64,000 nucleotides of DNA from Celeribacter sp. PS-C1 (GTDB taxonomy: Bacteria; Pseudomonadota; Alphaproteobacteria; Rhodobacterales; Rhodobacteraceae): positions 16,704-80,703 of the forward strand of contig NZ_JAHXRW010000015.1 of the NCBI RefSeq assembly GCF_019429625.1. Direction: 5' to 3'. Below, piece after piece: positions 1 through 8,158 of the stretch. The notes below the pieces were generated by a model, which was given only the letters and a program-made list of their open reading frames with translations, had not been told where the DNA came from and made no database searches. The stretch's first letter is position 1. Every line of letters begins with the position of its first letter. Position numbers and translations under genes: made by a program.

Positions 1-147
1 CAACTGGCCGCAGAACTGGGGTCCGCTCGTGAGGTGATTTCACGCCAGCTACAGGAATTCCAGCGCCGCGGATGGGTCCAAACCGCCCGCGGCGAGGTCA
101 AATTGACGGACCGCGAGGCGCTGGACGCACTCGCGCATTCCGGCTGA
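1..147 (+). CDS. Crp/Fnr-family transcriptional regulator, C-terminal fragment
   Basis: Only the last 48 residues are present; the gene begins before the window. The fragment carries a winged-helix DNA-binding region with the recognition-helix pattern SAREVISRQLQEFQRRGW, followed by a short basic wing, as in the C-terminus of Crp/Fnr proteins. The cyclic-nucleotide-like sensor half is outside the window, so the ligand (cAMP, oxygen, NO or none) cannot be judged. Its stop codon directly abuts the stop of the convergent DUF2892 gene. Confidence 0.75.
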   Translation, partial: QLAAELGSAREVISRQLQEFQRRGWVQTARGEVKLTDREALDALAHSG

Positions 148-348
148 TTATTTCATCTTGCAGGTGTTGATCCCGAAAATCGAATAGAGCGGGCAAGAGG
201 ACATCAGCCCGGTCACAAGCGGGATGATCCCGATCAGATAGAGCCAGCGCAGGGACGCATCGGCGTTCATGAAAAAGCCGAGGATGAGGGCAAGGCCAAC
301 TACGATACGCAGGACGCGGTCAATGCCGCCGACATTCTTTTTAAGCAT
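148..348 (-). CDS. DUF2892 (YgaP-type) small inner-membrane protein
   Basis: A 66-aa protein starting MLKKNVGGIDR. It has two hydrophobic segments (about residues 12-28 and 36-54) and a CPLY near the C-terminus. The NVGxxDRxxR start and the late CPLYxxxGxxTC pattern are typical of DUF2892, the membrane domain also found fused to rhodanese in YgaP. I chose the ATG at 348 over one 12 bases upstream because a GGAGAG ribosome site sits five bases before it. Members often lie next to Crp/Fnr or sulfur and thiol genes, which fits the convergent neighbour. The function is unknown. Confidence 0.75.
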   Translation of the reverse strand: MLKKNVGGIDRVLRIVVGLALILGFFMNADASLRWLYLIGIIPLVTGLMSSCPLYSIFGINTCKMK

Positions 349-492
349 GGAACTCTCCATTGGTGAACCAGCTGTAGGCTACCGCTCCACGTGCCCGCCT
401 GTCTGTAACAAACTCACATCCAGCACAAAGAGGGGCAATTTTTCCGACGCCGGTGTGAAACGGGCAGAATGTTCGATTTGTACAAAAGAAAA

Positions 493-516
493 GCGGGGCC
501 TCGCATGAGACCCCGC
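493..516 (-). terminator. Rho-independent terminator of mmsA
   Basis: A 10-bp GC-rich stem with one mismatch and a GCAT loop is followed, on the minus strand, by a TTTTCTTTT tract. It lies 24 bases past the mmsA stop. Confidence 0.8.
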
Positions 517-539
517 CAATTGGTTCGAAAAGTGATGGT

Positions 540-2039
540 TTAGTCCATCGCTTTGAAGTTCAGAGCAACACCGTCTTTGATGCCGGAGAACCAGCGGGCA
601 GTGACTTTTTTCGTCTTGGTGTAGAATTTGAACGCGTCCGGCCCGTATTGGTCGAGATCGCCAAAGGCGGATTTTTTCCAGCCGCCGAAGGAGAAGTAGG
701 ACAGCGGCACAGGGATCGGGAAGTTGATGCCGACCATGCCCACATCGACGCGGGCGGCAAAGTCACGTGCAGTGTCGCCATCGGCGGTGTAGATCGCGGT
801 GCCGTTACCATATTGGTTGTCGAGGATCAGGTTGAGCGCGTCCTCATAGCTGTCCATCCGCACAGTGGAGAGCACTGGGCCGAAGACCTCTTCCTTATAG
901 ATGTCCATCTCCGGGGTGACGTTGTCAAAGAGCGTCGGGCCAACGAAATAGCCGTTCTCATAGCCTTGGATCTTCATGCCGCGGCCATCGGTCAAAAGCG
1001 TCGCGCCCTGGTCTACACCGGAGGTGATAAGGCCTTCGATGCGCTCTTTGGCCTGCGCGGTGATCACCGGGCCGTAATCCGTGTCTTCACCGGCGGTGTA
1101 AGGGGCCACTTTGAGCTTTTCGATCTTCGGCACCAGCTTTTCGATCAGGCGATCTGCGGTTTCTTTGCCCACAGGCACTGCGACGGACACGGCCATGCAG
1201 CGTTCGCCAGCGGCGCCGAAACCGGCACCCACCAGCGCATCGGCGGCCTTGTCGAGATCGGCGTCGGGCATGATGATCATGTGGTTTTTCGCGCCACCGA
1301 AACACTGTGCGCGTTTGCCGTTGGTGGCGGCGCGACCGTAGATATATTGCGCGATGGGCGTGGAGCCGACAAAGCCCACAGCTTGGATGGTCTCGTTGTC
1401 GAGGATCGCATCGACCGCCTCTTTGTCACCATGCACGACCTGCAAGACGCCATCGGGCAAACCGGCTTGTTGGATCAGCTCGGCGAGCATCAGGGACGTC
1501 ATCGGCGTGCGCTCGGACGGCTTCAGGATCATTGCGTTGCCGGAGGCAATCGCGGGCGCCATTTTCCAGAGCGGGATCATCGCAGGGAAGTTGAATGGCG
1601 TGATGCCGGCCACGACGCCAAGCGGTTGGCGGATGGAGTAGAGATCGATACCCGGCCCCGCGTCACCGACGAATTCGCCTTTTAGCAAAGCGGGCGCGCC
1701 CATACAGACCTCGACCACTTCGAGGCCACGCTGCACATCGCCTTTGGCGTCGGGGAGCGTCTTGCCGTGCTCGCGCGACAGGCATTCGGCCAGAGCGTCC
1801 ATGTTCTCGTTGATCAGTTGACCGAACTTCATGAAAACGCGGGCGCGGCGCTGCGGGTTCACCTTGGCCCATTCTTTTTGGGCGACAGCTGCTTTTTCGA
1901 CTGCATCGGCCATTTCGGCAGGCGTGGCGAGCGGCACTTTGGCGATGACTTCGCCGGTGGCCGGGTTGCGCACCTCTGAGAATCGGCCGGATGTGCCAGC
2001 GACATAGGCGCCGTTGATGAAGTGTTTGAGTTCTTGCAT
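540..2039 (-). CDS. mmsA: Methylmalonate-semialdehyde dehydrogenase (CoA-acylating)
   Basis: This 499-aa aldehyde dehydrogenase superfamily enzyme oxidises malonate- or methylmalonate-semialdehyde to acetyl- or propionyl-CoA in valine, beta-alanine and inositol breakdown. The family hallmarks are visible: ITPFNFPAMIPLW near residue 150, the cofactor-binding GFVGSTPIA, and the nucleophilic cysteine in GERCMAVS near residue 285. The oxyanion/substrate loop is the MmsA type rather than that of betaine or succinate-semialdehyde dehydrogenases. The length is normal for the family. It starts at ATG after a GGAGGTTTCC ribosome site. The divergent LysR gene upstream is the likely regulator. Confidence 0.93.
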   Translation of the reverse strand: MQELKHFINGAYVAGTSGRFSEVRNPATGEVIAKVPLATPAEMADAVEKAAVAQKEWAKVNPQRRARVFMKFGQLINENMDALAECLSREHGKTLPDAKGDVQRGLEVVEVCMGAPALLKGEFVGDAGPGIDLYSIRQPLGVVAGITPFNFPAMIPLWKMAPAIASGNAMILKPSERTPMTSLMLAELIQQAGLPDGVLQVVHGDKEAVDAILDNETIQAVGFVGSTPIAQYIYGRAATNGKRAQCFGGAKNHMIIMPDADLDKAADALVGAGFGAAGERCMAVSVAVPVGKETADRLIEKLVPKIEKLKVAPYTAGEDTDYGPVITAQAKERIEGLITSGVDQGATLLTDGRGMKIQGYENGYFVGPTLFDNVTPEMDIYKEEVFGPVLSTVRMDSYEDALNLILDNQYGNGTAIYTADGDTARDFAARVDVGMVGINFPIPVPLSYFSFGGWKKSAFGDLDQYGPDAFKFYTKTKKVTARWFSGIKDGVALNFKAMD

Positions 2040-2114
2040 GGAAACCTCCTGATCTTTGAGACGATCTTAACTTTGCGTTTTTGTCTTAAAAAGATAGAAG
2101 ATTTCAAAAACATT

Positions 2115-2128
2115 TTGCATTCTTGCAA
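2115..2128. promoter_or_regulatory. Candidate operator between mmsA and its LysR gene
   Basis: The dyad TTGCA-TTCT-TGCAA lies in an AT-rich stretch of the divergent intergenic region. LysR-type regulators usually bind such interrupted dyads between themselves and the gene they control. Binding is inferred from position and symmetry only. Confidence 0.4.
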
Positions 2129-2205
2129 TGGTCTATGTTTGCTTGAGGCCATACGGTGGCGACTTTCGCGCGCGCCTGTCGAAAGAGAATGCGAGGCAAA
2201 AGGCG

Positions 2206-3099
2206 ATGAATTGGGATGATTTACGGGTGTTTCTGGCGGTGGCACGCACGGAAAGCCTGTCGGGGGCCGGGAGGCAGTTGAAGATTGATCCGGCCACGGT
2301 AGGGCGGCGTATTGCTCGGCTCGAGGAAGGGCTGGGCGCGCCTCTGTTTGCGAAATCACCGCAGGGCTATGAGCTGACGCGGGACGGCGGTCGGCTTTTG
2401 GCCCATGCGGAGGCGGCGGAGCAGGCGGTGTCTTTGGGGCTCGATGACCTGACTGGAGATGGCGATGAGCAGCTCAAAGGTGTGATCCGCATCGGCGCGC
2501 CGGATGGCTGTGCGAACTATGTGCTTCCGCGCGTTGTGGCGCGAATCGCCGAGGAACATCCCGACCTTGAGGTGCAGATCATTGCGCAACCGCGGCTCTT
2601 CAGCCTGTCGAAACGCGAGGTCGACCTCTATGTCAGCGTCTCACCGCCAACCTCCGGGCGTTTGCTGGTGCAGAAGATTACGGACTATCATCTCTCGCTC
2701 GCGGGGATGCGGTGGTATCTGCGCCAGAACGAGGACATTGTGACGCGAGAGGATTTGAAGCGTCACAAATTGGTCGGCTATGTGCCCGATCTGATTTTCG
2801 ACAAAGAACTCGACTATCTTGAGGAAATTGGCGCCAGCGAGGCCGATTATACGTCGAATTCGGTCTCCGTGCAGCTCAACATGATCCGGGCGGGGCTTGG
2901 GATCGGGGTCGTGCATGACTTTTGCCTGCCTTATGTGAATCGCATGGTGCGGGTGCTGCCGGACGAAGTGCGGCTCAAGCGGGCCTTTTATTTGGTGCGC
3001 CATGCGGATGACCGCAAAGTCGAACGCCTTTCGCGGTTTTCCGAGGTTTTGTGCCAAAGCATGCGCGAGGTGGTCGAACGTCTTGAACGCGAAGCTTGA
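2206..3099 (+). CDS. LysR-family transcriptional regulator (probable mmsA regulator)
   Basis: A 297-aa protein with an N-terminal winged helix-turn-helix (MNWDDLRVFLAVARTESL, then GRRIARLEEGLGAPLF) and a LysR effector-binding domain from about residue 90 containing GAPDGCANYVLPRV. I took the ATG at 2206; an upstream in-frame ATG at 2128 would overlap the AT-rich promoter region and adds 26 unconserved-looking residues. It is divergent from mmsA, which suggests it controls methylmalonate-semialdehyde metabolism, but the effector is not identifiable. Confidence 0.85.
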   Translation: MNWDDLRVFLAVARTESLSGAGRQLKIDPATVGRRIARLEEGLGAPLFAKSPQGYELTRDGGRLLAHAEAAEQAVSLGLDDLTGDGDEQLKGVIRIGAPDGCANYVLPRVVARIAEEHPDLEVQIIAQPRLFSLSKREVDLYVSVSPPTSGRLLVQKITDYHLSLAGMRWYLRQNEDIVTREDLKRHKLVGYVPDLIFDKELDYLEEIGASEADYTSNSVSVQLNMIRAGLGIGVVHDFCLPYVNRMVRVLPDEVRLKRAFYLVRHADDRKVERLSRFSEVLCQSMREVVERLEREA

Positions 3100-3185
3100 C
3101 AGATTGTCGTGGGCGGTGAACGCTAACATCAGGGAGACACAGGAAAAACGCGCGGCAGCGCATCAGATATTTTTAGGGAGGACAC

Positions 3186-3620
3186 ATGATCGTAGGACAG
3201 ATTCTGAAAGCCAAGGCCATTGACGAGACCATCACCATTGGGCCGGACGTGACCGTGGGCGAGGCAGCGAAAATCTTGTCGAGTCGAAAGATCGGCGCGG
3301 TGATCGTTGCAACTGATCCGAAGCACCCCGAGGGCATCCTGTCGGAACGTGACATCGTGCGCGAATTGGGTAAGACCGGCAGCGAGGTTCTGGCGCACAA
3401 AGTGTCGGATTTCATGACGCGCAAGCTGGTGTCCTGCCGGCCCGACGATACGGCCTTGGCCGTTCTGGAGCGGATGAGCACCGGTCGCTTCCGCCACATG
3501 CCAGTGATGAGCGACGACGAGATGATCGGTCTTGTTTCTATCGGTGACGTGGTCAAAGCGCGGCTGGAACAGCTTGCGATGGAGAACAAATCGCTCGAAG
3601 GCATGATCATGGGGCACTGA
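3186..3620 (+). CDS. CBS-domain pair protein
   Basis: A 144-aa protein made almost entirely of two tandem CBS motifs (about residues 8-62 and 75-130). Each ends with the usual G(I/L)xSxxD pattern (GILSERDIV and GLVSIGDVV). Stand-alone CBS pairs bind adenine nucleotides and act as sensors or modulators of other proteins. The ribosome site AGGGAGGACAC directly precedes the ATG. It is a single gene between the LysR regulator and coaD, and its partner is unknown. Confidence 0.88.
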   Translation: MIVGQILKAKAIDETITIGPDVTVGEAAKILSSRKIGAVIVATDPKHPEGILSERDIVRELGKTGSEVLAHKVSDFMTRKLVSCRPDDTALAVLERMSTGRFRHMPVMSDDEMIGLVSIGDVVKARLEQLAMENKSLEGMIMGH

Positions 3621-3785
3621 CACATGAGGCCCGCGATCTAAGTCTCGGGTTTCACGAGTTTTGCCGAGAATACAAAGAAATTATGACATGTAACGGGGCG
3701 TTAGCGCCCCAATACGCCCCAAACCTCTTGATTTCGCACCTGCAATATTGTTGCGTGCGCAGAAGAAAGAGGAGGAGACCACCCC

Positions 3786-4280
3786 ATGCGTATTGGTTTG
3801 TATCCCGGCACATTCGATCCGGTGACCCACGGCCATGGCGACATCATTCGCCGGGCCTGTGCTTTGGTGGATCGTCTGGTGATCGGCGTGGCGATCAACC
3901 GGGACAAGGGGCCATTGTTCACCCTCGAAGAGCGTGTCGAGATGCTGGCGGAGTATACGGCAAGGCTTGCCGCAGACACCGGTTGTGAGATCGTGGTGCA
4001 TCCGTTCGAGAACCTGTTGATCCAATGCGCGCGCGATGTGAATGCCTCGATCATCATTCGCGGTCTGCGCGCTGTTGCCGATTTCGAATATGAATATCAG
4101 ATGGTTGGCATGAACCGCGCGCTCGACAGCAAGATCGAGACGGTGTTCCTGATGGCCGATGCGCGGCATCAGGCGATTGCCTCGAAGCTGGTGAAAGAGA
4201 TCGCGCGCCTCGATGGGGATATTTCCAAATTCGTGGCGCCAGAGGTGGAAAAGCGGCTTTTGGCCAAGTTCAAAGCCTGA
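3786..4280 (+). CDS. coaD: Pantetheine-phosphate adenylyltransferase
   Basis: A 164-aa nucleotidyltransferase that transfers AMP from ATP to 4'-phosphopantetheine, the penultimate step of coenzyme A synthesis. The (T/H)xGH active-site motif is in GTFDPVTHGH at residues 8-17, the R in IIRGLRAVADFEYE near residue 90 is the phosphate-binding arginine, and the C-terminal IASKLVKE corresponds to the ISSTxVR element. Length and motif spacing are normal. It is followed by a strong terminator, so it is probably transcribed alone. Confidence 0.96.
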   Translation: MRIGLYPGTFDPVTHGHGDIIRRACALVDRLVIGVAINRDKGPLFTLEERVEMLAEYTARLAADTGCEIVVHPFENLLIQCARDVNASIIIRGLRAVADFEYEYQMVGMNRALDSKIETVFLMADARHQAIASKLVKEIARLDGDISKFVAPEVEKRLLAKFKA

Positions 4281-4300
4281 GGTTTTCAAAGCCAGATATG

Positions 4301-4340
4301 AAAACGCCCCACAGGAGGAGGACTGTGGGGCGTTTTTCTT
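4301..4340 (+). terminator. Strong bidirectional Rho-independent terminator after coaD
   Basis: A perfect 14-bp stem (AAAACGCCCCACAG with its complement) encloses an 8-base purine loop and runs into TTTTTCTTTT. The A-rich left flank would let it also terminate the convergent DUF1127 gene. Confidence 0.9.
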
Positions 4341-4356
4341 TTGTGGTGTCTAAGTC

Positions 4357-4515
4357 TTAGCCGTAGATCGCGTCATGCGCCATTTGGCGTGCGCGGATGT
4401 CGTCGATGTTAAGGTCAGCTTTGACCTTGGCCGAAAGGCCGTCGAGTTCGGCGAGAGTGCGGCGATAAGCGGCCCGTTTGCGGGCGGCGGTAGCGAGGGA
4501 GACGAGCGTTTTCAT
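4357..4515 (-). CDS. DUF1127-type arginine-rich micro-protein
   Basis: This 52-aa frame starts MKTLVSLATAARKRAAYRRT and continues with LAELDGLSAKVKADLNIDDI. This is the DUF1127 (YjiS-like) pattern: a basic first helix with a YRRTxxEL segment, then L-D-LNI near the end. AGGATCG lies before the ATG. In alphaproteobacteria such proteins include RNA-binding and phosphate- or stress-related factors, and some overlap sRNA genes. The stop lies 17 bases from the coaD terminator stem. The function here is unassigned. Confidence 0.8.
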   Translation of the reverse strand: MKTLVSLATAARKRAAYRRTLAELDGLSAKVKADLNIDDIRARQMAHDAIYG

Positions 4516-4662
4516 GATGCCGATCCTTTGGGTCCAGTCTGTGTTTTCTGGCCCCTATATGCGCCCGCATTAGCGCTAACACCAATGCCGGTTCGCCAAA
4601 ATCGCTATGCGTTTTGCGCATGGGTTTTCTGAGGGTGCATGGCTTTTGCGGAGAAGGGTCGG

Positions 4663-5313
4663 TTAAAACGAGGGGATCACCCCGATCGCGACAAAGCCGT
4701 TAAGGACCGCATCCACGGCGACGGCGGCCAGAACCATGCCCATGACTCGGGATACGATGGCGGCACCCGTATCGCCGATGACGCGCAGGATCGGTTGCGC
4801 GGCCAGAAGGATCACTAGGGTGATCAAAAGCACGACGACCATGATCGCGGCGGTCATCGCCTGATGGGCGACGGAAAAGCGGTCGTTGTCTGTGAGCATG
4901 ACCACGGCCAACATCGCGCCAGGCGACGCGATAGAGGGCATGGCAAGAGGAAAGACGGAGACGCGGCGGGCCTGAGCCTGTTGATCGCTGCGGGGCTTTT
5001 CGACTTGGGCGGTTTCATGAGACGGTTTGCCGTCGCCGAAGATCATCGTGAGCGCGAAGAGGAAAAGCACCAGCCCCCCCGCGATCTGGAAGGATGGGAG
5101 GCCGAGGCCGAGGGCATCCAGCACCACCTGACCCAACAAGATGAAGGTCAAGAGGATCACAAAGGCGATCACCACAGCGCGCGCCGCCGCCATACGTGCC
5201 AGACGCGGCGCAAGACCGGCGGTGGCGGCGATAAAGACGGGCAGGGTGCCGATCGGGTCGATGACAACCCAAAGCGTGATGAATTCGCTGATGATGGTCG
5301 AAAAGCTGGGCAT
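4663..5313 (-). CDS. MarC-family (UPF0056) inner-membrane protein
   Basis: A 216-aa protein with about six hydrophobic segments, a VIDPIGTLPVF signature in the first helix and PLAMPSIASPGAM in the middle, both typical of MarC/UPF0056. A hydrophilic cytoplasmic loop lies near residues 93-117. The family was once tied to multiple antibiotic resistance, but that link was withdrawn and the function is unknown. It lies after the gap terminator on the same strand, so it needs its own promoter or read-through. Confidence 0.88.
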   Translation of the reverse strand: MPSFSTIISEFITLWVVIDPIGTLPVFIAATAGLAPRLARMAAARAVVIAFVILLTFILLGQVVLDALGLGLPSFQIAGGLVLFLFALTMIFGDGKPSHETAQVEKPRSDQQAQARRVSVFPLAMPSIASPGAMLAVVMLTDNDRFSVAHQAMTAAIMVVVLLITLVILLAAQPILRVIGDTGAAIVSRVMGMVLAAVAVDAVLNGFVAIGVIPSF

Positions 5314-5372
5314 GTGTGGCTCGCGGATGTTTGTACGTCACATAACATCGCTCAGACGTCGAGCAATAGAAA

Positions 5373-5397
5373 ACGCCCCGGAAATTTCCGGGGCGTC
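5373..5397 (-). terminator. Rho-independent terminator after gap
   Basis: A near-perfect palindromic stem (ACGCCCCGGAAATTTCCGGGGCGT) is followed on the minus strand by TTTTC. It lies 36 bases past the stop of the downstream GAPDH gene. Confidence 0.85.
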
Positions 5398-5432
5398 TCC
5401 TTCTCCCGTTCGCGCGGGATAACTTATGCGTT

Positions 5433-6434
5433 TTAGAGGAACTTGCTCATGGCGACAGCCGTGTCTGCCATACGGTTCGAGAAGCCCCATTCGTTGTCAT
5501 ACCAGGTCAGGATACGGCACATGGTGCCTTCCATGACTTTGGTCTGATCGGTGTGGAAGATCGAGCTGTGCGGATCGTGGTTGAAATCCGAGGACACGAG
5601 CTTGCGGTCGGTATAGCCGAGAATGCCTTTGAGCGGGCCATCGGCGGCAGCTCGGATTTTCTCGTTGATCTCTTCGACCGTGGTCTCGCGGGCGGCCTCG
5701 AAGGTCAGGTCGACGACGGAAACATTCGGCGTCGGCACGCGGATCGCCACGCCGTCCAGCTTGCCGGCCAGTTCCGGAAGCACCAGACCCACGGCCTTGG
5801 CGGCACCGGTGGACGTCGGGATCATCGACAGGGCGGCGGCACGGGCGCGATACAGGTCTTTGTGCATCGTGTCCAAGGTCGGCTGGTCGCCGGTGTAGCT
5901 GTGGATCGTGGTCATGAAGCCTTTCACGATGCCGATTTCGTCGTTCAGCACTTTGACGACCGGTGAGAGGCAGTTCGTGGTGCAGGACGCGTTGGAGACC
6001 ACGACGTCTTCGGCGGTGAGCACGTCATCGTTGACACCGTAGACGATGGTTTTGTCGGCACCGGCGGACGGCGCGGAGACCAGCACACGGGACGCGCCGT
6101 TTTCGAGGTGGATCGCGGCCTTGTCACGGGCGGTGAAGATACCGGTGCATTCCATCACCACGTCGATATGCGACCAAGGCAGTTCGGCAGGGTTGCGGAT
6201 CGCGGTCACGGCAATCGGGCCACGGCCAACATCGATGGTGTCTTCGGTGTATTTCACCTCGACCGGGAAACGGCCGTGCACGCTATCGAACTGCAACAGA
6301 TGGGCGTTGGTTTCCACCGGACCCAGATCGTTGATCGCGACCACTTCGACATCGGTCCGGCCCGATTCGATGATGGCGCGCAATACGTTACGCCCGATAC
6401 GCCCAAATCCATTGATTGCAACTTTCACGGCCAT
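5433..6434 (-). CDS. gap: Glyceraldehyde-3-phosphate dehydrogenase, first paralogue (NAD-type)
   Basis: A 333-aa type I GAPDH that interconverts glyceraldehyde-3-phosphate and 1,3-bisphosphoglycerate. It has the N-terminal Rossmann motif INGFGRIGR, the active-site cysteine in [12 protein letters not shown], the catalytic histidine region IHSYTGDQ and the C-terminal [12 protein letters not shown]. The second beta strand ends in INDL; an aspartate there usually selects NAD. It lies downstream of a second GAPDH gene and a small membrane-protein gene on the same strand, with a terminator after it. A GGAGGTG ribosome site precedes the ATG. Confidence 0.95.
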   Translation of the reverse strand: MAVKVAINGFGRIGRNVLRAIIESGRTDVEVVAINDLGPVETNAHLLQFDSVHGRFPVEVKYTEDTIDVGRGPIAVTAIRNPAELPWSHIDVVMECTGIFTARDKAAIHLENGASRVLVSAPSAGADKTIVYGVNDDVLTAEDVVVSNASCTTNCLSPVVKVLNDEIGIVKGFMTTIHSYTGDQPTLDTMHKDLYRARAAALSMIPTSTGAAKAVGLVLPELAGKLDGVAIRVPTPNVSVVDLTFEAARETTVEEINEKIRAAADGPLKGILGYTDRKLVSSDFNHDPHSSIFHTDQTKVMEGTMCRILTWYDNEWGFSNRMADTAVAMSKFL

Positions 6435-6585
6435 GTCAGCACCTCCTTGACGCGATGGCTAGTGAGAGAACGGGGAGGGTGTTCTCTCGCTCATAAAATC
6501 TTGAGGCCGGTTTTCGGCCTTTGATTGTCGTTGGCCTCATACTGTTAGCGCTACCTTGCGGGAAACGCCATCGGAAACCTTAAAT

Positions 6586-6729
6586 TCAGCGCCAGAATGC
6601 GATCCAATGGATCAGTCGTAGGATTTCGCGGGCCAAAAAAAGCGACCCCGCTCCTCCGTTGAGGCCAAAATCAAGGCCGAGCGTGATCGCGATCACGATG
6701 GCAAGCCCGACGGCGATTGAGTTGGTCAT
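6586..6729 (-). CDS. Small single-span membrane protein between the two gap genes
   Basis: A 47-aa frame starts MTNSIAVGLAIVIAITLG, continues with a glycine/asparagine turn (DFGLNGGAGS) and ends FLAREILRLIHWIAFWR. It has one clear membrane helix at residues 5-20 and an amphipathic, aromatic C-terminus. I recall similar short proteins near gap in other Rhodobacteraceae but could not check this. Coding is supported by its position, the ATG start and the coherent hydrophobic pattern, not by a named domain. The function is unknown. Confidence 0.6.
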   Translation of the reverse strand: MTNSIAVGLAIVIAITLGLDFGLNGGAGSLFLAREILRLIHWIAFWR

Positions 6730-6816
6730 GTTCTGCGCTTTTGTCTGTCTTGCAGGCACAATGCGTCAGGGGTGTGAAGAAAAAAAGGGGGCAGATCAAA
6801 AAAAGCAGAAAAGAGC

Positions 6817-6834
6817 CCAAAGGTTTCCCTTTGG
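6817..6834 (-). terminator. Weak terminator-like hairpin after the second gap gene
   Basis: A 7-bp stem CCAAAGG/CCTTTGG with a 4-base loop is followed on the minus strand by GCTCTTTTCTGCTTTTTTT. The stem is short, so termination may be partial and allow expression of the 47-aa gene and the next gap. Confidence 0.5.
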
Positions 6835-6906
6835 ACTTCACGTTGGTGTGCAGAGATGAGACAGGGCGAAGGCTCCTCTTCCTCCGCCCTGTGACCGGGC
6901 CTGCGC

Positions 6907-7905
6907 TTATGACAGGCGGCCCATGGCGGCGGCGACATCGGCCATACGCGCCGAGAAGCCCCATTCGTTGTCGTACCAAGCGAGCACGCGCACGGTGCGG
7001 CCGACGACTTTGGTCTGGTCGGGGGCGAAGATCGACGACTCAGTGGTGTGGTTGAAGTCGATGGAGACCTTCGGCTCCGGATCATAACCCAGAACAGCGC
7101 CCATGTGCCCGGCGGCGGCTTCGCGCACGACCTCGTTCACGTCTTCGACGGTGACGTCTTTGGACGCTTGGAAGGTCAGATCGACACAGGACACGTTCGG
7201 GGTCGGCACGCGAATCGAGGTGCCGTCCAATTTGCCTTTGAGTTCCGGCAGAACGAGCCCCAGTGCCTTGGCGGCACCTGTCGAGGTCGGGATCATCGCC
7301 ATGGAGGCGGCGCGGGCACGATACAGGTCTTTGTGGCGGCGGTCATGGGTGGACTGGTCGCCGGTGTAGGAGTGGATCGTGGTCATGATGCCGCTCTCGA
7401 TGCCGATGCCATCGTTCAGCACTTTCGCCAGCGGCGCGAGGCAGTTGGTGGTGCAGGAGCCGTTGGAGATGATTTTATCTTCAGCCAGAATATCGCGGTG
7501 GTTCACGCCAAAGACCACGGTGCGGGCCACATTAGTCGCAGGCGCGGAAATCAGCACCTTTTTTGCGCCATTGCGCAGGTGAACGGCGGATTTTTCGCCA
7601 TCGTTGAACTTGCCGGAGCATTCAAGCACCACATCGACACCTTCCCAATCCAGTTCTTCGGGATTGTAGGTGGACATCACTTCGATCGGGCCCTGGCCCA
7701 GATCCATGGTGTTGCCCGCCACCTTGACGGAGCCGTTGAAGCGGCCATGGACCGAGTCGTACTTTAGCAGGTGCGCGTTGGTCTCGATGGGGCCGGTGGC
7801 GTTGATCTTGACCACTTCCACTTCATTGAGACCGGCTTCAGAAATATGTGCCAGCGTGCAGCGGCCGATGCGGCCAAAGCCATTGATCCCGAGTTTGATG
7901 GTCAT
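6907..7905 (-). CDS. gap: Glyceraldehyde-3-phosphate dehydrogenase, second paralogue (possible NADP preference)
   Basis: A 332-aa type I GAPDH with INGFGRIGR, the catalytic [20 protein letters not shown] and [12 protein letters not shown]. It differs from its neighbour at two cofactor-selecting places. The second strand ends INAT instead of INDL, so the NAD-selecting aspartate is replaced by alanine. The segment before [10 protein letters not shown] reads DRR instead of DTM, aligning with the Leu187-Pro188 position that differs in NADP-using enzymes. The inference is an anabolic or NADP-tolerant role, with the other copy glycolytic. The ribosome site GGAGACTC precedes the ATG. Confidence 0.93.
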   Translation of the reverse strand: MTIKLGINGFGRIGRCTLAHISEAGLNEVEVVKINATGPIETNAHLLKYDSVHGRFNGSVKVAGNTMDLGQGPIEVMSTYNPEELDWEGVDVVLECSGKFNDGEKSAVHLRNGAKKVLISAPATNVARTVVFGVNHRDILAEDKIISNGSCTTNCLAPLAKVLNDGIGIESGIMTTIHSYTGDQSTHDRRHKDLYRARAASMAMIPTSTGAAKALGLVLPELKGKLDGTSIRVPTPNVSCVDLTFQASKDVTVEDVNEVVREAAAGHMGAVLGYDPEPKVSIDFNHTTESSIFAPDQTKVVGRTVRVLAWYDNEWGFSARMADVAAAMGRLS

Positions 7906-8110
7906 GAGTGAGTCTCCAAGCTTGATCTGAGTGGCGTGGGTCTTTGGGGGTCCGTATACAAAGGTGTGCTATTTCGGAAAAGTGTTTAACGCCAACATGT
8001 TGGCGCAAACATTTTTGTTATCGCAAACATTGGGCGCCTCATGTGCGATATACGCGGTGCAAGTCCCTCCTGCTCGGATATCTATCGACAAAAGAATGCG
8101 GCAAAAAAGA

Positions 8111-8137
8111 AAAGGCCCGCCGGAACAGCGGGCCTTT
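8111..8137 (-). terminator. Rho-independent terminator of tkt
   Basis: The stem AAAGGCCCGC/GCGGGCCTTT with a 7-base loop is followed on the minus strand by TCTTTTTT. Confidence 0.88.
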
Positions 8138-8158
8138 CTGATGTCGATGTGGATGGGT

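Noticed and set aside
518..535. GGTTCGAAAA as a tRNA T-loop
   Set aside because: There is no acceptor, D or anticodon stem around it, and it is the spacer after the mmsA terminator.
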